A stretch of DNA of 62,583 nucleotides from the NCBI GenBank assembly GCA_017430225.1, contig JAFRNK010000111.1:1-62583 (forward strand), read 5' to 3'. Below, piece after piece: positions 53,431-61,769 of the stretch. The notes below the pieces were generated by a model that made no database searches, was not told the DNA's origin, and was given only the letters and a program-made list of their open reading frames with translations. How positions within the stretch are numbered: the first letter of the stretch is position 1; every line of letters starts with the position of its first letter. The position numbers were made by a program, and so were the translations under genes. The DNA is from Clostridia bacterium (GTDB lineage Bacteria > Bacillota > Clostridia > Christensenellales > Aristaeellaceae).

Positions 53431-53535
53431 GTGCAAGGGAGTAGCCGAACGCCGGGCGACCGGTGGGTTTGCGACCGTCAGCCGTCCGCGCGCAGCCGCG
53501 GGCCGGAACAAATGAGATGGCAAGACTTGCGCTGT
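53431..53535 (+). ncRNA. yybP-ykoY-type (manganese) riboswitch
   Basis: The 5' strand GCAAGGGAGTAGC (53433 on) contains the conserved GGGAGUAG-like element, and its GCAAG (53433-53437) pairs with CTTGC (53526-53530) to close the aptamer. The internal arms are GC-rich. In this family the 3' strand reads GCAAGACCUUUGC; here it is GCAAGACTTGC. It lies directly upstream of a cation antiporter, the usual context. I judged this by motif and pairing only; no covariance model was run. Confidence 0.65.
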
Positions 53536-53563
53536 GACAATGGGCATGGCGCAGGTCTTTTTC
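53523..53563 (+). terminator. Riboswitch expression-platform terminator
   Basis: AGACTTGCGC (53523-53532) pairs with GCGCAGGTCT (53549-53558), one G-U pair, followed by a run of T (53558-53562). The left arm shares CTTGC with the aptamer's closing stem, so the two structures are mutually exclusive. Confidence 0.75.
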
Positions 53564-53606
53564 TGTAACGCCGGTGTCCGATAACAAGAAAGAAGGTATT
53601 TGATTT

Positions 53607-54578
53607 ATGCTCGTACCCGTATTGCTGTTTATTCTCGGCCTCGTCTGCCTGATCAAGGGTGGCGACTGGTTTGTGGACGGCGCTATCGGCCTGGCCCGGC
53701 GCTTCCATGTGCCGGAGATCCTGATCGGTGCAACGGTCGTTTCCATCGGCACGACGCTGCCGGAAGTCATGGTCTCCGCGGCGGGCGCGCTCGAGGGACA
53801 CGGCCAGATCGCGTACGGCAACGCGATCGGCTCGGTCATCTGCAACACCGCGCTCATTTCCGCGCTGACGATCGCCGTGCGTCCGGGAAAGACGGACTCC
53901 CGGAGCCTGCGGCTGCCTGTGATCTTCTTCTTCATCGCCGCCTTCATCTTTGCGGGCGTGGCCTACACGACGGGCCAGTTCACGCGGCCGGTCGGACTGA
54001 TCCTGCTCAGCATGTTCGTCGTCTACATGGTGCTGAGCGTATACTCCCTCAAAAAGAATCCCGCCCCCGCGGAACCCGCGGAAGCGGAAGAAACTGAAGC
54101 GGAAATGCCGTTGGGCAAGAGCATCATCCTGCTGGTTATCGGCGCGGCACTGATCGCGGTCGGCGCTCGGCTGCTGGTGGACAACGGCACCCTGATCGCG
54201 GAAGCGCTGGGCGTACCCGAATCCGTGATCGCGCTGACTTTCGTCGCGCTGGGCACCTCGCTGCCGGAGCTGGTGACGGCCATCACCTCGCTGGCGAAAG
54301 GCCACGGGTCGCTCTCCCTCGGCAACGTCATCGGGGCGAACCTGTTCAACCTGGTCCTGGTATCCGGGCTCTCCATAACGCTCAATCCCTTCGGGATCCC
54401 CGACGGAAGCAAGATCGGCGGCGTCAGCGCCAGCCTGGTGCTGGATATCCCGGTGATGTTCTTCGTGATGGCGCTCATGACCCTGCCCGCACTGTTCAAG
54501 GGCAGGCTCTACCGCGCGCAGGGCATCATCCTGCTGCTGGTTTACGCGGCCTTCTGCATCACCCAATTTGCGATGTGA
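53607..54578 (+). CDS. Calcium/sodium antiporter (CaCA family)
   Basis: A 323-residue membrane protein with two inverted repeats, each holding the cation-binding loop: GTTLPEVMVSAAGALEGHGQIAYGNAIGSVICN (first) and GTSLPELVTAITSLAKGHGSLSLGNVIGANLFN (second). These are the alpha-1 and alpha-2 motifs of the YrbG/CaCA exchangers. Because it is preceded by a manganese-type riboswitch, manganese or calcium export is likely. Ribosome site AGAAGG precedes the ATG by 9 bases. The gene converges with addA. Confidence 0.92.
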   Translation: MLVPVLLFILGLVCLIKGGDWFVDGAIGLARRFHVPEILIGATVVSIGTTLPEVMVSAAGALEGHGQIAYGNAIGSVICNTALISALTIAVRPGKTDSRSLRLPVIFFFIAAFIFAGVAYTTGQFTRPVGLILLSMFVVYMVLSVYSLKKNPAPAEPAEAEETEAEMPLGKSIILLVIGAALIAVGARLLVDNGTLIAEALGVPESVIALTFVALGTSLPELVTAITSLAKGHGSLSLGNVIGANLFNLVLVSGLSITLNPFGIPDGSKIGGVSASLVLDIPVMFFVMALMTLPALFKGRLYRAQGIILLLVYAAFCITQFAM

Positions 54579-57500
54579 TCAGCCGATCTCAGCCCATTCA
54601 CCCAACAGAACGGAATAAACATACGTCTCCCGCACCGGGATGCCTGTCAGGGCGCTGAGCGCCTTGCGGTACCAGGTCAGCTGGTCGCGGTAGCGGTCAA
54701 TCAGCACGGATGCCTTATCAACGGCATCCGTTTTATAATCCACCAGGATCCATGCGCCGTCCTCGATAAAGCAGAGGTCGATCACACCCTGCAGGTAAGC
54801 GTCCGGCTGCGCCTTGAGCGCGAAGGACCATTCGCGGCGTACTTCAGGACTCCGCAGGGCCCTTTGCCCCAGCCCGGACTCAAAGAATTTGAGCAGCTGC
54901 CGCGGACGTACGGCATCGCGCTCCTGCGCGGTCAGCAGCTTCTTTTCGCGCATCTGATCCAGCAGGGCGCCGATCAGGGCCTCGTTCAGGGCTTTCGGGT
55001 TGCGCAGCAGGTCATACGGGATCAGGCCGAGCGCTTTGTGGACGGCGGACCCGCGTTCTGCGGGCGTCAGGACGCGCTCCTGCATGAAGCGGGGATGGCG
55101 CTCCAATGTTTCACGTGAAACATTGCGTTTTTTCTCGGGCGTTTCTTCCTGGTCGTCCTCAGTGACCGGCCGGTGGCTCAGCGCGCTGACGGAGACTTTG
55201 AGCGGCTGCGGTTCAGGGATGACCGCGCTCAGCCGGGCTTTCAGCGCGGGGTCGACGTAACCCGTTTCGGGCACCGGCCAGCCGCCTGTTCCGGCCTGCA
55301 CGTCATCCTGCAGGCGTTCGAGCGGCTCAAGGGTCACGCGCCAGCGGGAACCGTTCGGCGCGGTAAAGCTCTGGTCTCCGTCCGGCGTACCAAGCCTGAG
55401 CGCAGGGACGATCCAGTCCAGCATGCAGGCCGCGTCAAGGGCGGCGCCGGGGTCGGAAAGGGCGCGCCATTTCTCGGCTGCGGTATGGAAAACGGCCGGC
55501 GCGCCGTACATGATCAGCCGCTCCTTGGCGCGGGTCATGGCGACGTACAGGATGCGCGCCTCCTCGGCTTTCGCCTTGCGGTCGAGGCTCGCCTCCATCG
55601 CGTATTCCGTCACAGTGCGGCGTTCGATGCGCTCTTCCGCGTTGACCATACTGAGCGCGATGCCGAGGTCGCGGTCGAGCATCGGCTGTTCCGCGCTGAC
55701 CGAGCGAAAGCGTTTCGCGAGTCCCGCCAGGAAAACGACCGGGAATTCAAGGCCCTTGGACTTGTGCATGGTCATGATGCGCACCACGTCTTCCTGATCG
55801 CTCAGGGATTTCGCCGTGCGGCTGTCGTCTGAGCTTGCGCGCAGGTCGGTCCTGGTGAGGAAGTCGAACAGCGTTACGCTTTCGCCAGCCTTTTCGCACA
55901 GAAGGCGCAGATTCGCCTGCCGGTCCGCGCCGTCCTCAGCCGCGCCGGCGAGGAAATAGATCCCGGATTCGTCGAGCAGCAGGCGGATGAAATCCTCAAG
56001 CGGCATGTGCGCGCACAGGAAGCGCCAGCGGTCGAATGTCTTTATGAAGTCCGCCGCTTTCTTTCCGAGCGGCGTGTCGGGCTGTTTCGCACAGTCGAAG
56101 AATACCTTGTGATAGGGCGTCTTCGGGGAAGTATCTTTAATGCGGACCGTCGCGAGCTCTCGCTCGGTGAAGCCGAAGCAGGGCACGCGGCACGCGCCGA
56201 GCAGGGGCAGGTCCTGGTAGGGATTGTCGATGACGCGCAGCAGGTTCATGACGTCCTGGATCTCGCGCAGTTCGTAATACTGCGCGTCGGCATCCGCGTA
56301 GACGGGAATGCCCGCCTGCTGGAGCGCGGAAGCGTAGACCGCAGCTCGGCCCGCCGCGCTGCGCAGCAAAATCACGATGTCGCGGTAGCGGTAACGCCCG
56401 CGCGTGGGCTGATCGGGAGAGCGCTCCCGCATGAGCTGCTGGATACGCTCTGCGATGAAGCGTGCTTCCCAGGCGGAACTGTCCTTCACGCGCTGCTCTT
56501 CGCCGGTTTCCTCGTCGGCGGAAACGAGCAGGCGCAGCTCGGTTTCCGGGCCTTCTGCCGCGCTGGGACCGGGTTTCAGCGCGGCGGCCTCATCGTATTC
56601 GATCTCGAGCGCGTTCTCGTGCATGACGTGCGAAAACACGAGATTGACAGAGCTGAGCACATTCCTGGCGGAGCGGAAATTCTGCTGCAGCAGGATCTTG
56701 CGCTCGGAATGCCCCTTCTCCAGTGGGTAGCGCGCGTACTTGTCCATGAACAGGCCGGGGTCGGCCTGGCGGAAGCGGTAGATGCTCTGCTTGACGTCGC
56801 CGACGAGGAAGAGCTGGTTGCCCCGGTGCAGGGCCTGGATGATCTCCTCCTGGATGGGGCTCACGTCCTGGTATTCGTCGATGAACAGCGCGTCAAAGGA
56901 CTCGGAAAGCTCCGCGGCGACATGCTCCTCACGGAGCAGGCGGAGACAGAAATGCTCCAGGTCGTTGTAATCGAGTACGTTCCGCTCGTTCTTCAGCGCC
57001 TGGAAGCGGTCCTGGATCGCTTTCGCCAGCTGGTATAGCCCCCTGGACAGGCGGGTCGCGAGCGCGTTGTCGGCGAGCGCCTGTCCGTCGTCGGTCGGCA
57101 GCGGTTCGACCGCGGCCTTCATCTGCTCCTTCCAGCGGTCGCGCAGCGTGAGATAGGCGGCCTTCGCCTCTTCGTCGTCTACGTCGGTCTTTTTCCCGCG
57201 TGGGATCACGGAAAACTTGACATTCCCGCCGCGCAGGAGGCCCTGCTCCGCGTCATTCAGATAATCGTCCAGCAGCGCGCGGTCCGCGGCGAGCGCTTTT
57301 TCAAAGCGAGCGGGCGTCAGCGGGTCGCGCAGGCGTTCTTCGCAGAGATCGAGCGTCCGGCCGGCTTCACGCAGGCGGCGGACGGTCATCTCCATGAGCA
57401 GCCGGAAGGCCGGCAATTCGTCCAGTTTTCCCTCGAACGGCGTCGTCACGCGCTCCGCCCAGTCCCATGGGTCGGGCATCGACAGCAGGAATTTGCGCAG

Positions 57501-57992
57501 CCTTTCGCACATCCCGAGGATCACGTCCGGCGCTGCGGTATCGAACAGGTATTCCTGCTCGTCGGTCGGCGCAGCGTAAGCGGCCTCCATGGCTTCTTCG
57601 TCGGCCTTGTTGAGCAGCCGTTCCAGCAGCGCCTCGTCCCCGATGCGCGCGAGCGGGTCGATGCCGATCAGTTCGAAGTGCTGGCGGATCACGGTCTGGC
57701 AGAAGGTGTGCAGCGTGGAGATCTTTGCCCGGCCCATCCGCTGCTGCTGGCGGTACAGGTGCGGGTCAGAAATCTCTTTTTCCAGCGCGTCGCTGATGCG
57801 TTCGCGCATCTCCGCGGCTGCCGCGCGCGTAAAAGTGACGATCAGCAGACGCGTGATATCCCCGCCCTGCCGCAGCATACGCAGGACGCGCGCTACCAGC
57901 ACTGCGGTTTTGCCGGAACCCGCGGCGGCGCTGACCAGCAGTTCAGGCTGGTCGGATTCGATCGCGTCCAGTTGTTCGGGAGTCCAGTCCAT
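54579..57992 (-). CDS. addA: ATP-dependent helicase/nuclease subunit A (AddA)
   Basis: AddA is the UvrD-like helicase and nuclease of the AddAB double-strand-break repair complex. The N-terminal motif I is VSAAAGSGKTAVLV; motifs FTRAAAAEMRERI and YVAMTRAKERL follow, and the C-terminal nuclease motif is ILVDYKTD. I place the start at 57992 (MDWTPEQ) because GAGGA lies 5 bases before; a second ATG at 58007 adds five codons. The usual partner addB is not adjacent, so it must be elsewhere or replaced. Two parS palindromes lie within (55107) and just before (58008) the gene. Confidence 0.94.
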   Translation of the reverse strand: MDWTPEQLDAIESDQPELLVSAAAGSGKTAVLVARVLRMLRQGGDITRLLIVTFTRAAAAEMRERISDALEKEISDPHLYRQQQRMGRAKISTLHTFCQTVIRQHFELIGIDPLARIGDEALLERLLNKADEEAMEAAYAAPTDEQEYLFDTAAPDVILGMCERLRKFLLSMPDPWDWAERVTTPFEGKLDELPAFRLLMEMTVRRLREAGRTLDLCEERLRDPLTPARFEKALAADRALLDDYLNDAEQGLLRGGNVKFSVIPRGKKTDVDDEEAKAAYLTLRDRWKEQMKAAVEPLPTDDGQALADNALATRLSRGLYQLAKAIQDRFQALKNERNVLDYNDLEHFCLRLLREEHVAAELSESFDALFIDEYQDVSPIQEEIIQALHRGNQLFLVGDVKQSIYRFRQADPGLFMDKYARYPLEKGHSERKILLQQNFRSARNVLSSVNLVFSHVMHENALEIEYDEAAALKPGPSAAEGPETELRLLVSADEETGEEQRVKDSSAWEARFIAERIQQLMRERSPDQPTRGRYRYRDIVILLRSAAGRAAVYASALQQAGIPVYADADAQYYELREIQDVMNLLRVIDNPYQDLPLLGACRVPCFGFTERELATVRIKDTSPKTPYHKVFFDCAKQPDTPLGKKAADFIKTFDRWRFLCAHMPLEDFIRLLLDESGIYFLAGAAEDGADRQANLRLLCEKAGESVTLFDFLTRTDLRASSDDSRTAKSLSDQEDVVRIMTMHKSKGLEFPVVFLAGLAKRFRSVSAEQPMLDRDLGIALSMVNAEERIERRTVTEYAMEASLDRKAKAEEARILYVAMTRAKERLIMYGAPAVFHTAAEKWRALSDPGAALDAACMLDWIVPALRLGTPDGDQSFTAPNGSRWRVTLEPLERLQDDVQAGTGGWPVPETGYVDPALKARLSAVIPEPQPLKVSVSALSHRPVTEDDQEETPEKKRNVSRETLERHPRFMQERVLTPAERGSAVHKALGLIPYDLLRNPKALNEALIGALLDQMREKKLLTAQERDAVRPRQLLKFFESGLGQRALRSPEVRREWSFALKAQPDAYLQGVIDLCFIEDGAWILVDYKTDAVDKASVLIDRYRDQLTWYRKALSALTGIPVRETYVYSVLLGEWAEIG
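55107..55122. promoter_or_regulatory. parS site 1 (inside addA)
   Basis: TGTTTCACGTGAAACA is a perfect 16-bp palindrome identical to the consensus bound by ParB/Spo0J in Firmicutes. It encodes part of AddA (NVSRETL), so it is kept within a coding region. Confidence 0.88.
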
Positions 57993-58007
57993 ACGTTCCT
58001 CGGTCAT

Positions 58008-58023
58008 TGTTTCACGTGAAACA
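58008..58023. promoter_or_regulatory. parS site 2 (upstream of addA)
   Basis: A second perfect copy of TGTTTCACGTGAAACA, 2.9 kb from the first. It lies between the addA promoter and start codon, so ParB binding may also affect addA expression. Confidence 0.88.
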
Positions 58024-58041
58024 TTGAAGTAAAACGATCAA

Positions 58042-58070
58042 TTTATCTGTAGTATCAGGGAAATTGTCAA
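58042..58070 (-). promoter_or_regulatory. Possible addA promoter
   Basis: On the minus strand TTGACA (58065-58070), 17 bases, GATAAA (58042-58047). It starts just past the argF stop, so addA may be expressed both alone and with argF. Confidence 0.55.
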
Positions 58071-59066
58071 TCAGGCGCCGGCGACCGTCGCGGCGATGAC
58101 CGCCTTGATGGTGTGCATGCGGTTTTCCGCCTCGTCGAAGACGATGGAGCGCGGGCCTTCGAAGACCTCGTCGGTGACTTCCATCGCGGCGAGGCCGTAT
58201 TTTTCATGGATTTCACGGCCGATTTCAGTATTCAGGTCGTGGAAGGCGGGCAGGCAGTGCATGAAGCGGCAGTCAGGGCCGGCCAGCGCCATCAGCGAGG
58301 CACTCACCTGGTAGGGCTTGAGCGCTGAAATGCGCTCCTGCCAGACGGCATCCGGTTCGCCCATGGAGACCCAGACGTCTGTATACAGTATGTCCGCGCC
58401 TTTCACGGCTTCGGCCGGGTCTTCGGAGAAGCTGAGCACTGCCCCGGTCTGCGACGCGATGGCCGAGCAGCGGGTGCGCAGGTTTTCGTCAGGCCAGTAG
58501 GCGCGCGGCGCGCAGGCGGTAAAGCGCAGACCCATCTTCGCGCAGCCGACCATCAGGCTGTTGCCCATGTTGTAGCGCGCGTCGCCGAGGTACACGAGCT
58601 TGCGCCCGCGCAGGCTGCCGAAGTGCTCGCGGATGGTCAGCAGGTCGGCCAATACCTGGGTCGGATGGAACTCGTTGGTCAGGCCGTTCAGCACCGGCAT
58701 GCCGGAGTAGCGCGCGAGGTCCTCGACGATCTCCTGGCCGTAGCCGCGGTATTCGATGGCGTCGTACATGCGGCCGAGTACCCGCGCGGTGTCGGCGATG
58801 GATTCCTTCTTGCCCATCTGGGAGCTCTTGGGGTCCAGGTAGGTGCTGTGCATGCCCAGGTCCGCCGCGGCGACCTCAAACGCGCAGCGCGTGCGGGTGG
58901 ACGTCTTTTCGAACACAAGGGCGATGTGTTTGCCCTCGCAGAGCCGGTGCGGAAGACCGGCCTTTTTTTGTGCCTTTAGCTGTGCCGCGAGGTCGATCAG
59001 CTTTTCGATCTCCTCAGGCGTGTAATCGAGCAGTGTCAGGAAAGAGCGGCCTTTGATGGTATTCAT
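58071..59066 (-). CDS. argF: Ornithine carbamoyltransferase
   Basis: ArgF joins carbamoyl phosphate and ornithine to citrulline in arginine synthesis. The 331-residue protein has the carbamoyl-phosphate motif [21 protein letters not shown] and the ornithine loop [10 protein letters not shown]. The start at 59066 (MNTIKGRS) follows AAGGAGG; the frame is open upstream without a better site. Carbamoyl phosphate comes from the CarAB products encoded 26-33 kb upstream. Only argF of the arginine pathway is here. Confidence 0.96.
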   Translation of the reverse strand: MNTIKGRSFLTLLDYTPEEIEKLIDLAAQLKAQKKAGLPHRLCEGKHIALVFEKTSTRTRCAFEVAAADLGMHSTYLDPKSSQMGKKESIADTARVLGRMYDAIEYRGYGQEIVEDLARYSGMPVLNGLTNEFHPTQVLADLLTIREHFGSLRGRKLVYLGDARYNMGNSLMVGCAKMGLRFTACAPRAYWPDENLRTRCSAIASQTGAVLSFSEDPAEAVKGADILYTDVWVSMGEPDAVWQERISALKPYQVSASLMALAGPDCRFMHCLPAFHDLNTEIGREIHEKYGLAAMEVTDEVFEGPRSIVFDEAENRMHTIKAVIAATVAGA

Positions 59067-59113
59067 AAACGATCCTCCTTCGCGAAATTCGATGCGTGCG
59101 TTGATTTCGCCTG

Positions 59114-59143
59114 ATTTTACTATAGATCGGGCGGATGAGTCAA
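59114..59143 (-). promoter_or_regulatory. argF promoter
   Basis: On the minus strand TTGACT (59138-59143), 18 bases, TAAAAT (59114-59119). Confidence 0.7.
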
Positions 59144-59217
59144 GGGAAGGAATGCTCCGGCAACATTCGTGAAGTGTTATCAGAATATGTTGTACATTTG
59201 CTTTTTTGTTAATAATC

Positions 59218-59256
59218 AAATATTCTATAATTAATTAAAAATATTCTATGATTAAT
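59218..59256. repeat. Direct repeat upstream of argF
   Basis: AAATATTCTATAATTAAT and AAATATTCTATGATTAAT (about 59218-59235 and 59239-59256) are 21 bp apart, two helical turns. They lie between the argF promoter and the divergent promoter at 59296 and could bind a regulator. They do not clearly match the ARG box. Confidence 0.5.
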
Positions 59257-59295
59257 GAATGTTACATAAAACTATAAAAAACATGAAAAAAACTA

Positions 59296-59324
59296 TTGCA
59301 AAAATTGTTAAATTCCTGTAAAAT
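59296..59324 (+). promoter_or_regulatory. Promoter of the surface protein transcript
   Basis: TTGCAA (59296-59301), 17 bases, TAAAAT (59319-59324). It implies an mRNA leader of about 415 bases before the start at 59748. Confidence 0.65.
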
Positions 59325-59330
59325 GTTGAG

Positions 59331-59747
59331 CTTGGAGGAGTCTGCAATTTCAACTCCTGAATCCCATGAAAACCGTGATGCGGTCGATGTTTACGCGGTC
59401 TGCAAACGATTGCGGAAACTGATCGCCCGGTGCAATCAGAGAGTTTTCCCTGCTATGGGCGCCTTGCGCGTCGCGTGAAATCGGGCTGTATATATCATCA
59501 GATTTTGCGATATATCCTTATTGTAACAATAGGGAGAGTGTGCGCAGAACCGGATATATCCCCAGCCCGGGAATATCAGGGTTACGTGTACGGCCGGAAA
59601 AAAATGAAAAAAAGATGGATGAAACTATCCATATGACCGGATTTGTAACCTTGTGGGGATAAAATGATGTCAAGTAGCGGGAGTGCTCCTGAATGCAGCT
59701 TTCCTACTAAAATAAGCGCAAATGGCGCAAAGATAGGAGATTAAACG
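59331..59747 (+). other. Long 5' leader of the surface protein gene, unassigned structured RNA
   Basis: From the predicted start to the ATG the leader has several pairings, for example GGAGT/ACTCC near 59335-59360, and a nested hairpin before the start codon: TCCTA (about 59700) pairs with TAGGA (about 59736), enclosing GCGC/GCGC. The second arm contains the ribosome site AGGAG, so that pairing would shut off translation. I recognise no known riboswitch class and no reading frame. Confidence 0.45.
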
Positions 59748-61541
59748 ATGGAAAACATGCGCAGAACGATCTCGATGCTGTTGGTAGCCGTGATGCTGCT
59801 GGGTATCCCGGCCGCGAACTTCGCGGAAGAGCTCCCTGTGGAGCCTGCTGCTGTCGAGGAGACAGTGGTTGAGGCGCCCGTGGCGGAGCCCGCTCCCGAA
59901 CAGCCTGTACCAGTTGAGCAGCCGGCCGCGGAAGAACCCAAAGCCGAGGAAGCTCCTGTTGTTGTAGAAGAGCCGAAGGCTGAAGTAGCTCCTGCGGTTG
60001 TGGAAGCTCCGGCTGCGGAAGAACCCAAAGCTGAGGAAGCCCCTGTTGTAGAAGAACCTGTGGCCGAAGAACCTGTAGCCGAGAAACCCGTGGTCGAAGA
60101 ACCGGTCGCGGAAGAACCCGCCGTCGAAGCACCCGTCGTGGAAGAGCCGGTGATCGAAGAACCGGTTGTTGAAGAACCTGTGGCCGAAGAGCCCGTCGCA
60201 GAAGAGCCCGTGGTCGAAGAACCGGTTGCCGAAGAGCCCGTGATCGAAGAACCGGTTGCCGAAGAGCCCGTCGCAGAAGAGCCCGTGGCCGAAGAACCGA
60301 TTGTCGAGGAACCCGTAGTCGAAGAAACGGCCGTGGAAGAACCTGTGGTCGAAGAGCCGGCGGAAGCTTTCACCGCCAATGTTAAGGTCCGCGCTTTCAA
60401 GGAAGCGGATCTCCGCCTGGGCATGGATGCTTATCTGATGGCGGAAGTCAGCGACGCGAACATGAGCTACACTGTGACCTGGCAGAGCCGTGAAAATGAT
60501 GAAAAGCCGTGGGAAGATATCGCCTTCGTCGGCGAGACTTACCAGATGAAGCTGACCGAGGACGCAGCGAAGCTCGAATACCGCTGCATCCTGACCGGTA
60601 CCGACGGCAACAAGATTATCAGCAAGGGCTACCGTTTCCCGAACAGCATTTATCCCGTTGCGGCGCCGAAGGCCGAAGAACCGGTTATTGAAGAAACTCC
60701 TGTTGTCGAAGAGCCCATGGCTGAAGAACTGGTTGCAGAAGAGCCCGTGGTTGAAGAACCGGCGGCGGAAGAGCCCGAGGCTGAGGAACCCGCGGCTGTA
60801 ACGGAGCCGGAGGCTCCTGCTGCTGAGTTCACCTTTGCCCCGGTTGCTGAAACTCCCGTTGCGGAAGAACCGGTCGTTGTAGTCTCCGTTGTGGAAGAAG
60901 TACCTGCAGTAGAAGAACCTGTTGAGGAAGAACCTGCAGTTGAAGAAGAATCCCCCGCCTTCACCTTCGCGCCTGCTCCCGAAGCAGTTGAAGAAGAACC
61001 TGCGGAAGAAATCGAATTAGAAGACAACGAGACCCCTCTCGGCTTGGTTGAGCCCCAGACCATCGTGCTGGAAAACAACGAGACCGAAGTCAACGTCCGT
61101 GAAGGCGCCGACGGCCTGGCCGCGATCTTCACCTCCCTGCCTGAAGGCGCGGAAGTGACCGTGGTCGACTTCGACGGCGACTGGGCTACTGTAATCATCG
61201 ACGGCCAGCTCGGTTACATCTACAAGGATGACATCGCCGGATATCTGGATCTCACGGAAGAAGAACCTGCTGAAGAACCCGTCGAAGCGGAAGCTCCCAA
61301 GGCTGAGCCCAAGGTCACCATCTTCACCTCCCGCCGTTCCGTCATGGAAGAAGGCGAGCCCGTCTACCTGACCAGCAAGCTGGAAGGCTTCGAAGACTAC
61401 ACCGAGTTCATGTACATCTGGTACTGCGACAAGGGCAATGGCTTTGAGGTAGTCGAAGGCGCCAACGAAGCGACCTACACTTTCTCCGCCAACGCCGAGT
61501 CCCTGACCTGGGGCTGGCAGCTGGAAGTGCTCTGCCGCTGA
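59748..61541 (+). CDS. Secreted repetitive surface protein with Ig-like and SH3b modules
   Basis: A 597-residue protein. Residues 1-26 are a signal peptide. Two long Val/Pro/Glu stretches, built on EEPV and VEEPVAEEP (about 28-200 and 305-420), flank an Ig-like module (VKVRAFKEADLRLG...). The C-terminal part has an SH3b-like domain (NVREGADGLAAIFTSLPEGAEV...GYIYKDD) and a second Ig-like module (FTSRRSVMEEGEPVYL). There is no LPXTG motif or transmembrane anchor, so wall attachment may rely on SH3b or charge. It ends at a strong terminator (61548-61590). Confidence 0.8.
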   Translation: MENMRRTISMLLVAVMLLGIPAANFAEELPVEPAAVEETVVEAPVAEPAPEQPVPVEQPAAEEPKAEEAPVVVEEPKAEVAPAVVEAPAAEEPKAEEAPVVEEPVAEEPVAEKPVVEEPVAEEPAVEAPVVEEPVIEEPVVEEPVAEEPVAEEPVVEEPVAEEPVIEEPVAEEPVAEEPVAEEPIVEEPVVEETAVEEPVVEEPAEAFTANVKVRAFKEADLRLGMDAYLMAEVSDANMSYTVTWQSRENDEKPWEDIAFVGETYQMKLTEDAAKLEYRCILTGTDGNKIISKGYRFPNSIYPVAAPKAEEPVIEETPVVEEPMAEELVAEEPVVEEPAAEEPEAEEPAAVTEPEAPAAEFTFAPVAETPVAEEPVVVVSVVEEVPAVEEPVEEEPAVEEESPAFTFAPAPEAVEEEPAEEIELEDNETPLGLVEPQTIVLENNETEVNVREGADGLAAIFTSLPEGAEVTVVDFDGDWATVIIDGQLGYIYKDDIAGYLDLTEEEPAEEPVEAEAPKAEPKVTIFTSRRSVMEEGEPVYLTSKLEGFEDYTEFMYIWYCDKGNGFEVVEGANEATYTFSANAESLTWGWQLEVLCR

Positions 61542-61547
61542 GCTTAA

Positions 61548-61590
61548 TAAAATCCTCTCCTGCGGGCTTTCATCCGCCCGCAGGATTTTG
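61548..61590 (+). terminator. Intrinsic terminator
   Basis: CTCCTGCGGGC (61557-61567) pairs with GCCCGCAGGAT (61576-61586), followed by TTTTG. Confidence 0.85.
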
Positions 61591-61769
61591 AGCGTTAATA
61601 AGGAATTAGCTAGATTACACAATAGTTGAATACCGGCAGGTGGGTATCCTGCCCAATCATACAAAATAGAATTGTCACCCCCAGTCTTCAAAATTCGACG
61701 TTTACTACCAAATCATCGTCTCCCGGATAATTGCATTTCTTACCCCAAAACACATTGGAGGTCTCTAGT

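Noticed and set aside
56007-57038. 343-codon plus-strand frame opposite addA
   Set aside because: Shadow of the GC-rich addA gene; no motif or ribosome site.
59296-59478. Small protein in the leader of the surface protein gene
   Set aside because: It would start at a promoter -35 box, lacks a ribosome site and has no recognisable features.
59830-60360. DNA tandem repeat or CRISPR in the Glu/Pro-rich region
   Set aside because: The repeat is at the protein level (EEPV units) with changing codons, within one reading frame.
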